This document shows positions 49,001-56,191 of a stretch of 64,000 bases of DNA, in pieces. This DNA comes from Candidatus Raymondbacteria bacterium RIFOXYA2_FULL_49_16. Lineage in GTDB: Bacteria; Fibrobacterota; OXYB2-FULL-49-7; XYB2-FULL-49-35. A model generated the notes under the pieces. The model was not told the DNA's origin, made no database searches, and saw only the letters and a program-made list of their open reading frames with translations. Where the stretch lies: positions 1 through 64,000 of the forward strand of contig MFYT01000006.1 of assembly GCA_001789205.1 (NCBI GenBank), read 5' to 3'. Numbering within the stretch: position 1 is the first letter of the stretch; every line of letters begins with the position of its first letter. The position numbers and the translations under genes were made by a program.

Positions 49001-50273
49001 TCATTGCATAGTCGACCGGCACATTGTTTTTCAGATATACGTATTTGGCGTCCTGGCCGCCGATTTCAAAAATGGTATCAATTGATTTGTCAAAATAGGT
49101 GGTTCCCACTGTGTGTGCGATGATTTCGTTGTACACGCCCTGGGTTTGCATGAAGACGCCCAGGATCTCGCGGGACGAACCGGTGGTTGCCGCAAGCGTG
49201 ATATGGATGGGACTGTCGCCGATTTTTGCGAACACCTGCGCTTTGACCTCTTCAATGCATTTTTTTAGCGCCTTGACTGGATCGCCATGGGTGCGGCCAT
49301 AGTGTGAGGCCACAATGAGCTCACGTTCCTTGTCGATGAGCGCGACCTTGGTGGTGGTGGAGCCGCCGTCGATACCTAAAATGTATTCGCGACCCGCCTC
49401 GACCTCGCCGTGACGCGGGGCCATATAGGTAACCTTGTCGTGGAAGGGGGTGAGTGACGGCATGCGCTCGAACGATACTTTTTCGTGGACAAAGACTTCG
49501 TCAAACGGGGGCAGGGGCGTGCCGTCGCGGCCCGCGATGATTGCCGCGCCATAGGCCTCAAAGTAAGGCGCGCTTTCGGGAATAATGAATTCGACCCGGG
49601 GCATGCCTTCGCGCAAAAATTTTATCAGGTGGCTGTTTTGGGTAAGGCCGCCGGTGAGCAGTACAAAGCCGCTCTGGATTTTGGCTTTTTTCAGGAATTC
49701 CATGACCTTGACAGCCATGACATTGGAGAGCGAGAGCACAATGTCGCCCTTGGCCGCCTCGCCTTTGTTGAGCTTGTGGGTGCAGTCGCTTTTCATAAAG
49801 ACCGAGCAGCGCGAAGATAGTTTGTGCACCTGTGCTCCCTCGGCAAGGCGTATGCCTTCGGGGATATCGAGGTCCATGCGTTTGAGCTGCTGTTTGAAAA
49901 ACTCGCCCGTGCCCGAGGCGCACTTGTTTCCGGAAAAGGAGTTGATGACGCGGCCGTCAGCATCGATGACATAGACCACGAGGTCTTCACCGCCCAGGGC
50001 GACTACGGCGCGGCAGGCAAGATTGTCGCGCACAAGCACTTCCTGGATGGCCATTGCCTCAATGACGCCGTGGGCTGCGACCTGCTTGCGTCCCTCGTTG
50101 CCTGTGACCACGGTGGTTATATCTGGCTGTACGCCCAAATCCTTGAGCATGGTCACCAGGGTGGTACGTACGTCGCCGTCGTGCGCCCTGACGCTATTGG
50201 CAACCATGGCCTGGTCTTCGAGGACCACGATTTTAACACTCGACGCGCCGATATTAATGCCGCATGTTTTCAT
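46005..50273 (-). CDS. Acyl-CoA dehydratase activase (BadF/HgdC-type), giant fused form
   Basis: A 1422-residue protein. Two ASKHA/BadF ATPase domains (residues about 1-255 and 290-560) each carry the iron-sulfur pattern: NKCASGTGEFF, RCSVFMKSDCTH in the first; EACSAGTGSFLEESA and HCSAFINSDI in the second. A DUF2229-like part follows (about 600-850), with a cysteine cluster FVCKSCDNYCPIRK. HgdB-like segments come last. In 2-hydroxyacyl-CoA dehydratases and benzoyl-CoA reductases the activase uses ATP to inject electrons at very low potential. The partner enzyme is not in this window, so the target is unknown. It implies anaerobic metabolism. Start at ATG 50273. Confidence 0.9.
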   Translation of the reverse strand: MKTCGINIGASSVKIVVLEDQAMVANSVRAHDGDVRTTLVTMLKDLGVQPDITTVVTGNEGRKQVAAHGVIEAMAIQEVLVRDNLACRAVVALGGEDLVVYVIDADGRVINSFSGNKCASGTGEFFKQQLKRMDLDIPEGIRLAEGAQVHKLSSRCSVFMKSDCTHKLNKGEAAKGDIVLSLSNVMAVKVMEFLKKAKIQSGFVLLTGGLTQNSHLIKFLREGMPRVEFIIPESAPYFEAYGAAIIAGRDGTPLPPFDEVFVHEKVSFERMPSLTPFHDKVTYMAPRHGEVEAGREYILGIDGGSTTTKVALIDKERELIVASHYGRTHGDPVKALKKCIEEVKAQVFAKIGDSPIHITLAATTGSSREILGVFMQTQGVYNEIIAHTVGTTYFDKSIDTIFEIGGQDAKYVYLKNNVPVDYAMNEACSAGTGSFLEESAHGDLNIHQAAEIGPIAEKAEAPLRFGEHCSAFINSDIRKAIQEGASRENIVAGLVYSIVHNYLNRVVGNRSIGNRVVLQGGVAKNSGIPLAFAALVNKPIVVPPDPELMGCFGVGILAKQKHADGLLDAGDFSFNAILAAEIVYEGEFVCKSCDNYCPIRKLRVADSRYFFGGRCNKYANSRKKVQVDEAKVEDLIAVRHTMLFSEFAPDLSKVVPKKDLVVGIPQAFSVYNLWPLYATFFAELGVKTILSETPDKDGLDKMNAPFCYPGEIAHAMTEELYKKNVDYYFLPHFKFMETMQDDAHACLCPIVQGFPYYIRTAFQIPDEKILRPVIDFAHGFDKGGKPFIETAQKLGFSAKEGRHAFRKGVVAYLKYLKKANEIGKSAMERYEAEGRRAIVVFGRPYNAFTHYTNMGIPRKFTSRGFTVIPFDFVPLENADIYENMYWYYGQQNMRAAENIAKYKSLYQCYLSNFSCAPDSFILHYMRWINGTKPFLVLELDSHTADAGVDTRIEAFLDIIDGYARSAMFKPGTVFDRRYDIKIADKNIKIEDLQTGKKIDLLDKRVVLLLPSMGSESTEAIATIANRCGVNAVPLPVPDRTSLQLARNVASGKECVPALLVLGAFIRYFNEFTIDPEKIYVLFMPITTGPCRTGQYAVFFDRILREKGFPNIALLKLNSDNSYSELGRGFTLMAWHAVCAGDAMKDLKSGMRVCLKNPEDGFAIADEYWKKMIEVFASGNLSRDLPKVIHEMSLKLRTLPLARDLTTVKKVLVVGEIYVRRDDFSVQSLIDTLTEWGIMARISGLSEWIHYLDFMREYELKLAYRKKPLWNKIVTRYLLKRALLRVEFWWKHKVQHKIEHAFQASGIFPAAPSNMMKIMARADEFTSTDFATEATLSPSVAAEAMEQGYSGIVIIAPFACLPGRLIESIYGPWAHERKYPVISLENDGNLYPPNIMSKINIFSFNVQSFNKQDTADKKPAEKN

Positions 50274-50593
50274 AATATATCACCGGGAGCGGGTATCAGT
50301 AAAAGGATGTAAAAAATAATAAATACACGGGTATAGGACAATGCAAATCACCCTTATGGGTAAATGGCAGGAGGCGGCGAAGTGTCCGCAAGTGACGGTT
50401 TCAGGCTCACACAAAGCCCCATTTAAAAACAGTCTCTGAAAACCCCTTTGTATTTCGTCCTTTTTTTTGGCTCCACCATTTTTTTTGGACCCGCCTCGCC
50501 GAGCGCGAGGCGGGCGAGTAAAAGAAATGGTGGAAATCCCGGTATTGGCAGCTTCCCGGTGATCAGCTTTTAATCTTACAATAGCATTACTCA
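50274..50593. other. Intergenic region with repeat block and palindrome
   Basis: About 320 bases with no supportable gene between the activase and the broken ATPase. It holds TATTTCGTCC plus a T-run and CTCCACCATT (50451-50480), which recurs before the sigma-4 gene at 51519-51546. It also holds the palindrome at 50472-50534. The remainder (50290-50445) shows nothing recognisable. Confidence 0.6.
50472..50534. repeat. Long nested palindrome
   Basis: An outer inverted pair (TCCACCATT, 50472-50480, with AATGGTGGA ending at 50534) encloses a perfect inner hairpin: CCCGCCTCGC (50490-50499), loop CGAGC, GCGAGGCGGG (50505-50514). It lies upstream of the ATPase remnant. The GC-rich core inside A/T-rich flanks looks like an inserted palindromic element; the T-run on its left makes it a possible - strand terminator after the... 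opposite-direction activase start, which is unlikely. Confidence 0.65.
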
Positions 50594-51491
50594 GTGAAGG
50601 CTGCCTGGGATGAAAAGGCCAGAAAAGAAATCCCTGTGGTAATCTTGGCGCTGGGGTCTTCCTCTTTTTTTATCCAGAAAGGCCTGTCAGAGAGCCTCTC
50701 CGGCCGTTTTCTGCTGTATCGCTTTCCTCATTGGAGCTTTCCGGAAATGAAGGCCCTGTACGGGTGGGATGTGGATAAATGGATCTTTTATGGCGGGTAT
50801 CCCGGCACCGGAACACTCGTCGATACACCCGGCACCTGGCAAAACTATGTCACGGATTCCCTCATTGAAACCGTGCTCGCAAAGGATGTGCTGCAAATGC
50901 AGAGCGTGGCAAAGCCCGCGTTACTGAGGCACCTCTTTGCGCTATCCGCGGCGCATCCGGCGCAGATATTTTCCTATAATAAAATGTTTGGCCAGCTTCA
51001 GGATGCGGGCAACACTACCACCCTGTCCCATTATCTCAAGCTCTTGGAATCAGCTTATCTCATCATGCGGACTGGAAATGTTCCGGCAGGGTCAGAGGGT
51101 CAAAAGAGGCAGCAGCCCCAAGATTATCTTATGGAACAATGCCCTTGTCACGGCGCTCCATTTAAAATCTTTTGCGGAAACACGGAAAGATCACGAATGG
51201 TGGGGGTGTCTTGTGGAAAACGCGGTCGGTGGTCACCTGCTCAATCACCTCCATGAGACAGCAGGTGAGTTGTATTACTGGCGGCAGAGAGACTTTGAAG
51301 TGGATTTTGTGCTGAAAACCGCTGAAAAAACAGTGGCCATTGAAGTCAAATCTTCCCGGCCAAGGGTGTCAAAAGGTCTTGAGGCGTTTTTAAAGAGGTA
51401 TCCAAAGGCCGTGCCGGTCATTATCGGACCGGGTGGCATAGCTCTTGAAGAGTTTTTCACCATGTCTTTAGACAAACTGCCAGGATTGTAA
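50594..51491 (+). pseudogene. DUF4143-type AAA ATPase, truncated and frameshifted
   Basis: The first frame holds the middle of the family: VVILALGSSSF, LSGRFLLYRFPHWSFPEM, FYGGYPG, YVTDSLIETVLAKDVLQMQSVAKPALLRHLFAL and LSHYLKLLESAYLI. A one-base shift near 51065 continues as GLEMFRQGQRVKRGSSPKIILWNNAL, ENAVGGHLLN, LYYWRQRDFEVDFVLKTAEKTVAIEVKSSR, to the stop at 51491. The N terminus with the Walker A nucleotide loop is missing. Such ATPases (often annotated as ATP-binding DUF4143 proteins) are common as addiction or accessory genes in uncultured bacteria. Clearly nonfunctional here. The C-terminal PD-(D/E)xK-like DVDF/EVK motif is preserved. Confidence 0.85.
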
Positions 51492-51554
51492 CGGTTGTTG
51501 TTTATAATTATTGTCGCGTATTTCGTCCTTTTTTTACTTCACCATTACATTCGT

Positions 51555-51586
51555 GTGACACTTAGAAATTTGGTTTTCGTTATATT
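51555..51586 (+). promoter_or_regulatory. Promoter of the sigma-4 gene
   Basis: GTGACA (51555-51560) and TATATT (51581-51586) are 20 bases apart, exactly as before the full sigma gene at 13738-13769. Conserved with that promoter are CATTACA five bases upstream of GTGACAC, TAGAAA, and TTTCGTTATATTT, while spacer bases differ. Conserved upstream bases continue to the T-run at 51529-51535. Confidence 0.6.
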
Positions 51587-51619
51587 TATAACACACAAGA
51601 CAATGTATCGGAGGACAGA

Positions 51620-51874
51620 ATGTATTACAAAAAACCTGCTGTGAAGAATGAAGAAAAACATGTCAATATTGAAGAAATGATCGGTACACTCACCAGTCCG
51701 GAAAAACTGGTCATCAGTTCCTATTTCGGGCTCAACGAAAAAGAAGCGTTGACCCTTGAGCAAGTCGAGAAAAAGCTGAATATTTCAGAGGAACGGGTCA
51801 GGCAGCTCAAAAACAATGCTTTGGATAAAATGAAACATGCCTTCCAAACAGTACAAATAGCGTATTGCACATAG
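51620..51874 (+). CDS. Stand-alone sigma region 4 protein (truncated sigma paralogue)
   Basis: An 84-residue protein with GGAGGA upstream. It begins MYYKK, as does the full sigma factor, then skips regions 1.2-3 and resumes at the equivalent of region 4: NIEEMIGTLTSPEKLVISSYFGLNEKEALTLEQVEKKLNISEERVRQLKNNALDKMKHAF, ending TVQIAYCT (the full sigma ends TVQMAHCA). Region 4 contacts the -35 box and the polymerase beta flap, so the protein could bind one of these without forming holoenzyme. Its promoter, 3' block and terminator match those of the parent gene. No anti-sigma or activator function has been shown. Confidence 0.85.
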   Translation: MYYKKPAVKNEEKHVNIEEMIGTLTSPEKLVISSYFGLNEKEALTLEQVEKKLNISEERVRQLKNNALDKMKHAFQTVQIAYCT

Positions 51875-51888
51875 CACTATGTGTTAAT

Positions 51889-51917
51889 ATAAATCCCCCT
51901 TCTCTTTTGTGGTTGGT
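51889..51917 (+). promoter_or_regulatory. Conserved 3' untranslated block of the sigma-4 gene
   Basis: ATAAATCCCCC followed by TTCTCTTTTGTGGTTGGT, which is identical to the block after the full sigma gene (12813-12843 on the other strand) apart from two cytosines. The function is unknown; candidates are a protein- or RNA-binding element shared by the two transcripts. Confidence 0.6.
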
Positions 51918-51920
51918 AAC

Positions 51921-51949
51921 GGGGCGCCCCCCCTTGGCGCCCCTTACTT
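51921..51949 (+). terminator. Rho-independent terminator of the sigma-4 gene
   Basis: A perfect eight-base stem GGGGCGCC (51921-51928) with GGCGCCCC (51936-51943), a seven-base loop of CCCCCTT, then TTACTTTTTG. It is preceded by the same conserved block as the full sigma gene, although the hairpin bases themselves differ. Confidence 0.85.
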
Positions 51950-52046
51950 TTTGTGTTCTTGACCTTCCCTCCTGCGGAATGACATTTTAGAAACAGACAA
52001 ATGAAATTTTCTGTGGCAAACAAGAGCATCAAAAAAGGAGACAACA

Positions 52047-52190
52047 ATGGGTAAATTTTTGATCGTGGTTTCGCTCTTTATGTTCGGCTGTGCTTCTCAA
52101 AAAGCGACCAAAAGCAATGCTGATCTGTCAGAGGAAAAGGCCAAGGCGGGTTTTGAAGAGATGCAGAAGGAATTGGACAAAAATAAGTGA
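52047..52190 (+). CDS. Small 47-residue lipoprotein
   Basis: The ATG at 52047 follows AAGGAG at 52035-52040 and the frame runs to TGA at 52188-52190. The product begins MGKFLIVVSLFMFGCASQK, with a clear lipoprotein signal (lipid-acceptor Cys at residue 15). The remainder is a charged helix (SEEKAKAGFEEMQKELDKNK). It is too short for family recognition. It lies 170 bases after the sigma-4 gene, beyond its terminator, so it is probably transcribed separately; its own promoter was not located. Confidence 0.7.
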   Translation: MGKFLIVVSLFMFGCASQKATKSNADLSEEKAKAGFEEMQKELDKNK

Positions 52191-52212
52191 TACGAGGTAT
52201 CTGGCGCCTTTT

Positions 52213-52722
52213 TCAGGCAAGCGCCCGCTGATATTCTGCTAGATCCCGTTCTGAGAAGCAGCAAAAGATCACCTGCATGGGATTGACAAGGGTTTCAAGC
52301 GTGGTGCGTACCGTGGCAACAGCCACCTGGGCCGCCTTCTCAATTGGATAGCCATAGACACCGGTGCTTATCGCCGGAAACGCGATCTCCCTGATTCCAT
52401 GCTGTTGTGCAATCTCTAAAGATTTTCTGTAACAACTTCCCAGCAGCCCTTTCTCGCCCCGTGCGCCTCCATGCCACACAGGACCCACGGTATGGATCAC
52501 GAAACGGACAGGCAGTTTGTAGCCCTTGGTGATTTTTGCGTCTCCGGTCGCGCATCCGCCCAGCGTACGGCACTCTGCCAGCAGTTCCGGGCCTGCCATC
52601 CGGTGAATGGCGCCGTCAACACCGCCGCCTCCCAGAAGCGTGGTGTTTGCGGCATTGACAATGGCATCGATTCTTAGGGTCGTTATATCAGCGCGCATGG
52701 CTTTCATGGAAGGTTTTACCAT
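52213..52722 (-). CDS. Macro-domain protein (O-acetyl-ADP-ribose deacetylase-like)
   Basis: A 169-residue macro domain. The ADP-ribose pocket motifs are [55 protein letters not shown], and [14 protein letters not shown]. It is of the MacroD/YmdB type, whose members deacetylate O-acetyl-ADP-ribose or reverse mono-ADP-ribosylation. The start at 52722 has AGGAG eight bases upstream; a start five codons in is also possible. It is divergent from lptE. Confidence 0.92.
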   Translation of the reverse strand: MVKPSMKAMRADITTLRIDAIVNAANTTLLGGGGVDGAIHRMAGPELLAECRTLGGCATGDAKITKGYKLPVRFVIHTVGPVWHGGARGEKGLLGSCYRKSLEIAQQHGIREIAFPAISTGVYGYPIEKAAQVAVATVRTTLETLVNPMQVIFCCFSERDLAEYQRALA

Positions 52723-52891
52723 AGTGTTTCTCCTATGGAATATTTCTTGGATAATATAAATAATTGTTTACCAATTAAACCCTAAATACAGCGCGCCGAT
52801 CCCCGAGGAGGCCCCTTGTTTCAGGTATTAGGCCGTATCGAGGGGCGGCGCACCACTACTTCCTGACGCGACCTGCATTTAATTATCTTTC

Positions 52892-53377
52892 ATGCGTATG
52901 CGTAACCTACTTATTGTCCTTTGCTGTGTGGCGTTTTCAGGGTGCATCAGGTACAGTTTTACCGGATCAACCCTGCCGTCGCACATCAAGACCGTGTCCA
53001 TCCCGCTTGTCGAAAACACCACGGCCGAAATCGGGATAGAGGAGAAGCTCCGCGACCAAGTGTACAACGCTTATACGGGGTTGAACGTGCTTTCCGTGGT
53101 GCAGGACAACGGCGACGCTGACCTGCGCATACGCGTCATCGTGTACGCCAATGTACCAGACGAATACGACGCTTCGGGAAACGTGAAGACCTACAAGGTC
53201 ACCATCACTGCCCAGGTGGCTTTTGTCGATACAAAAGAGAACAAGGCAATTTTTGAAGATACAATTACCGGCTCAGGCATCTACGACCACCGGACCGAAA
53301 ACGTGGACACTGGCATTGGGATCGCCCTGGGCATGCTCAAGGAATCAATCATCAATAACACGGTATCAGGATGGTGA
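52892..53377 (+). CDS. lptE: LptE-like lipopolysaccharide assembly lipoprotein
   Basis: A 161-residue lipoprotein (lipobox VAFSGC near residue 18). The body matches the LptE family of diderm phyla: LPSHIKTVSIPLVENTTAEIGIEEKLRDQVYNAYTGLNVLSVVQDNGDADLRIRVIVYANVPDEYDASG and ITAQVAFVDTKENKAIFEDTI. LptE plugs the LptD outer membrane translocon. Together with lptC at 14.4 kb it indicates an LPS-type outer membrane. It is followed by dapF with three bases between. Confidence 0.85.
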   Translation: MRMRNLLIVLCCVAFSGCIRYSFTGSTLPSHIKTVSIPLVENTTAEIGIEEKLRDQVYNAYTGLNVLSVVQDNGDADLRIRVIVYANVPDEYDASGNVKTYKVTITAQVAFVDTKENKAIFEDTITGSGIYDHRTENVDTGIGIALGMLKESIINNTVSGW

Positions 53378-53380
53378 CGT

Positions 53381-54211
53381 ATGAAGTTTGTTAAGATGCA
53401 CGGCGCTGGCAACGACTATATCTATGTTGATTGCTTTGCCCAGACCGTGAAAGACCCTGCGGCGCTGGCCATAAAAGTTTCCGACCGTCATTTCGGCATT
53501 GGCGGCGACGGACTTATCCTTATCGCCCCTTCGTCAGTGGCTGATGCGCGCATGATCATGTACAATGCCGACGGCAGCGAGGCCGAGATGTGCGGCAATG
53601 GTGTGCGATGCGTGGCCAAATACGTATACGACAACATTGTGCCAAAGGAAATGCTTCGGATCGAGACAAAAACAGGGGTCAAGGACATTGTCATGCAGGC
53701 GCGTGATAAAAAGGCCTTTGCCGCGCGCGTGAACATGGGCAAGCCTGTATTGGCCGCGCAGGAAATCCCCGCCATTCACCCGAAGCAGATGGTGATTGAA
53801 CAGCCCCTGTCTGTTGGCGGTATGGCCCTTACCATGACCCTGGTGAGCATGGGCAATCCGCACTGCGTCATCTATGTTGACACAGTTGACTCGTTCGAGG
53901 TATGCAACATTGGCTCGCAGATCGAGAACCATCCCATGTTTCCCCGGCGCACCAATGTTGAATTCGTTGAGATTTTATCGCGCACTGAGGTGCGGCAGCG
54001 TACTTGGGAGCGCGGCTCGGGTGAGACCCTTGCCTGCGGCACAGGCGCGTGCGCGGTCTGCGTTGCGGGCGTGCTCACGGGAAAGACTGATACGGTCATT
54101 ATTAACCGTTTGCGCGGGGGTACCTTAACGCTCGAGTGGATGAACAAGGACGAACCAGTGTTCATGACCGGGCCGTGCGTGGAGGTTTTCAGAGGAGAGA
54201 TAGGTGAGTAA
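53381..54211 (+). CDS. dapF: Diaminopimelate epimerase
   Basis: A 276-residue enzyme. The two catalytic cysteine segments are MCGNGVRCVAKY and ACGTGACAVCVAG, flanked by the conserved MHGAGNDYIYVD, FGIGGDGLI and MVSMGNPHCVIY. It converts L,L- to meso-diaminopimelate for lysine and peptidoglycan synthesis. The ATG follows the lptE stop by three bases. Its last codons overlap the start region of the downstream EEP-family gene. The last residues (VFRGEIGE) agree with the family. Confidence 0.96.
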   Translation: MKFVKMHGAGNDYIYVDCFAQTVKDPAALAIKVSDRHFGIGGDGLILIAPSSVADARMIMYNADGSEAEMCGNGVRCVAKYVYDNIVPKEMLRIETKTGVKDIVMQARDKKAFAARVNMGKPVLAAQEIPAIHPKQMVIEQPLSVGGMALTMTLVSMGNPHCVIYVDTVDSFEVCNIGSQIENHPMFPRRTNVEFVEILSRTEVRQRTWERGSGETLACGTGACAVCVAGVLTGKTDTVIINRLRGGTLTLEWMNKDEPVFMTGPCVEVFRGEIGE

Positions 54212-55397
54212 GGAGGCACGAGGCACGAGGTACGAGGTACAAGACCGGATACCAGACCTTCATTCATCTCGCTCCTCGCTCCTTGTACCTCAATCCTGCC
54301 ATGTGCGATATTTTGTAACCGGCATTCTCTTCCCCGCGCTTTTTTTCTTGCACTGTTCCTTTGATCCTTTTCGTACGACCTTTGATGACACTGAAGACGC
54401 GGTCATGTATGAAGCTGCAGAAAAAACCTCGGCGCTCGCGTCCATAGACACCCTCACTATCATGGCGTGGAATATCAAATTCGCGGGCGGCCGCATCGAC
54501 TTTTTCTTTGACTGCTACGGCGATCGAACTCTCATGACCAAGGATGAGGTAACGGATAATCTCGACGGGCTGGTGCGCAAGATCAATCAGGTAAATCCGG
54601 ACATCCTGCTGCTCGAAGAGGCTGATATCGAATCAAAGCGCTGCGCCTATGTAGACAATATCCAGTATATCCTCGACCACACCAAGCTCAACTACGGCGC
54701 GTATGCGTCGCAATGGAAAGCTGATTATGTGCCCAGCGACGGCATTGGCCGCATCAATTCGGGTAACGTGATATTGTCAAAATGGAAACTCTCGGACGCG
54801 GAACGCATTGCCCTGCCGCTGCAGAGCGAGCAGGACGCGCTCACACGGTATTTTTACCTGCGCCGCAACATCCTGACCGCGCGGGCCGCGGTGCCTGGCC
54901 AGGCGAATTTCCGGGTCATCTGTATTCACGCCGACGCATATTCCCAGGATGGTACCAAGAAAAAGCACATTGACCGGTTCAAGGCGGAAATTGATCGTTT
55001 TGACGCAGCAGGCGCGCTGGTTGTTGCCGGCGGCGATCTTAATTCCTTGCCTCCAGGATCCACCATGCTGAAGGATTTTCCTGATTCAAAGTGCGTAAGC
55101 GAGGATTTTCAGGCTGATGATTTCAGCGAAGAGACAGAGTGGCTTGTGCCGCTGTACACCGCCTATGCCGAGGCCATTCCTCTTGCAGTGTATCAGGCAG
55201 ACCAGGCGTCTTATTTTTCTCATACAACAGACAAAGATGGTTTTTGGAACAGGCGGCTCGACTATATTTTCACCAACAATGATTCCGGGTTTGTTACTGG
55301 TGCTGGCATGGTGCATCAGGACATTGGCCATGGAGGCATGGAAACCATGCCCCTTTCTGACCACGCACCGATAACGGTGAGGATAGTGTTGCCATGA
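54204..55397 (+). CDS. Endonuclease/exonuclease/phosphatase (EEP) family lipoprotein
   Basis: A 397-residue frame beginning with GTG 54204 behind GAGGAG. Its first 33 codons are a translated heptameric repeat; a second start, GTG 54303, would place a lipoprotein signal (GILFPALFFLHCS) at the N terminus and may be the real one. The EEP domain reads IMAWNIKFAG, ILLLEEAD, GGDLNSLP, HTTDKDGFWNRRLDYIFTN and LSDHAPITVRI. Metal residues Glu, Asp, Asn and His are in their usual places. It resembles extracellular nucleases or sphingomyelinase-like phosphodiesterases; the substrate is unknown. Confidence 0.85.
   Translation: MSKEARGTRYEVQDRIPDLHSSRSSLLVPQSCHVRYFVTGILFPALFFLHCSFDPFRTTFDDTEDAVMYEAAEKTSALASIDTLTIMAWNIKFAGGRIDFFFDCYGDRTLMTKDEVTDNLDGLVRKINQVNPDILLLEEADIESKRCAYVDNIQYILDHTKLNYGAYASQWKADYVPSDGIGRINSGNVILSKWKLSDAERIALPLQSEQDALTRYFYLRRNILTARAAVPGQANFRVICIHADAYSQDGTKKKHIDRFKAEIDRFDAAGALVVAGGDLNSLPPGSTMLKDFPDSKCVSEDFQADDFSEETEWLVPLYTAYAEAIPLAVYQADQASYFSHTTDKDGFWNRRLDYIFTNNDSGFVTGAGMVHQDIGHGGMETMPLSDHAPITVRIVLP
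54213..54291. repeat. Inverted pair of heptameric repeats
   Basis: Units GAGGCAC, GAGGCAC, GAGGTAC, GAGGTAC (54213-54240) are followed by AAG. After a spacer come the units CTCGCTC, CTCGCTC, CTTGTAC (54268-54288), ending in CTTGTACCTC, the reverse complement of GAGGTACAAG at 54234-54243. The element sits at the 5' end of the EEP gene. It resembles the one in lptC (14961-15024). Confidence 0.75.
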
Positions 55398-56167
55398 GGT
55401 CTCTCCGGATATTTCTTTTTCTTCCATTACTTGTCTTTTCTAAGACCGCGCCATGGTCAGCAGGTACTGCCGCGACCATTCCCGCGCACCGGGTTGAAGT
55501 GGGTCTGTTCCAGCCTCTGTGTTACGGTCTTACTGAATCAGTAGAGCTTTCAACGTTTCCTTTGGTCAATGTGCTCATGCCCAACCTGGGCCTCAAAAAA
55601 GCGTGGCCCGATAAAGGCAGGCTTTTGCTGGCGTCCGAGCATTCTATCACCTGTCCAACACCTCTGTTGCGCACATTGGCGCGCGATGGTGCTGGCGGCC
55701 TGCTGCCGTCGGACGCGGTTGTTCCTGTTATCCTCACGGTCAAGAACCAGGCCCTGGTCACCAAGGAATGGAACAATGGTTTTTCCCTGACAGGCAAGGC
55801 GGGCATTGTGCTTGCGGCGCGGTTTGGTGACATGAACATGCCCACTATCGATTATGCGAATATTTTTCCCCGTACTGCGGTGTATCATTCAGGATATATA
55901 GTCAACGCTGGCGTGGATTTCAACGGGGTTATCCGCGGGCCGTTCGCGTTTTTACTCGACGCTGACCTTTTTCTCACAGGCCTCGATGATGGCGCGTATG
56001 CGATTGAACACAAGGGGCTTTTCATCTGGAACAAAAGCCACAGGTTCAGGACGTGTGCGGGGTACAAGGTCATCTTTGGAGAATATCCCTTTGGCACGCA
56101 GCTTGATGTAATGCCGTTTTACCCATTACCGGTACCGGTGTTTGATCTGCAATGGGGATTTCGATAA
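55394..56167 (+). CDS. Hypothetical exported beta-rich protein
   Basis: A 257-residue protein whose ATG overlaps the EEP stop by four bases. The N terminus is a signal peptide (FLFLPLLVFSKTAPW). The body alternates short hydrophobic and polar segments (HRVEVGLFQPLCYG, ELSTFPLVNVLM, IVNAGVDFNGVIRGPFAFLLDADLFL, GYKVIFGEYPFGTQLDVMPFYPLP), and ends in VFDLQWGFR. A terminal phenylalanine/arginine on a beta-strand is compatible with an outer membrane protein, but no family was recognised. It is probably co-transcribed with the EEP gene. Confidence 0.7.
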   Translation: MRSLRIFLFLPLLVFSKTAPWSAGTAATIPAHRVEVGLFQPLCYGLTESVELSTFPLVNVLMPNLGLKKAWPDKGRLLLASEHSITCPTPLLRTLARDGAGGLLPSDAVVPVILTVKNQALVTKEWNNGFSLTGKAGIVLAARFGDMNMPTIDYANIFPRTAVYHSGYIVNAGVDFNGVIRGPFAFLLDADLFLTGLDDGAYAIEHKGLFIWNKSHRFRTCAGYKVIFGEYPFGTQLDVMPFYPLPVPVFDLQWGFR

Positions 56168-56191
56168 GAGTATATTTGCCTTTTTTAATCC

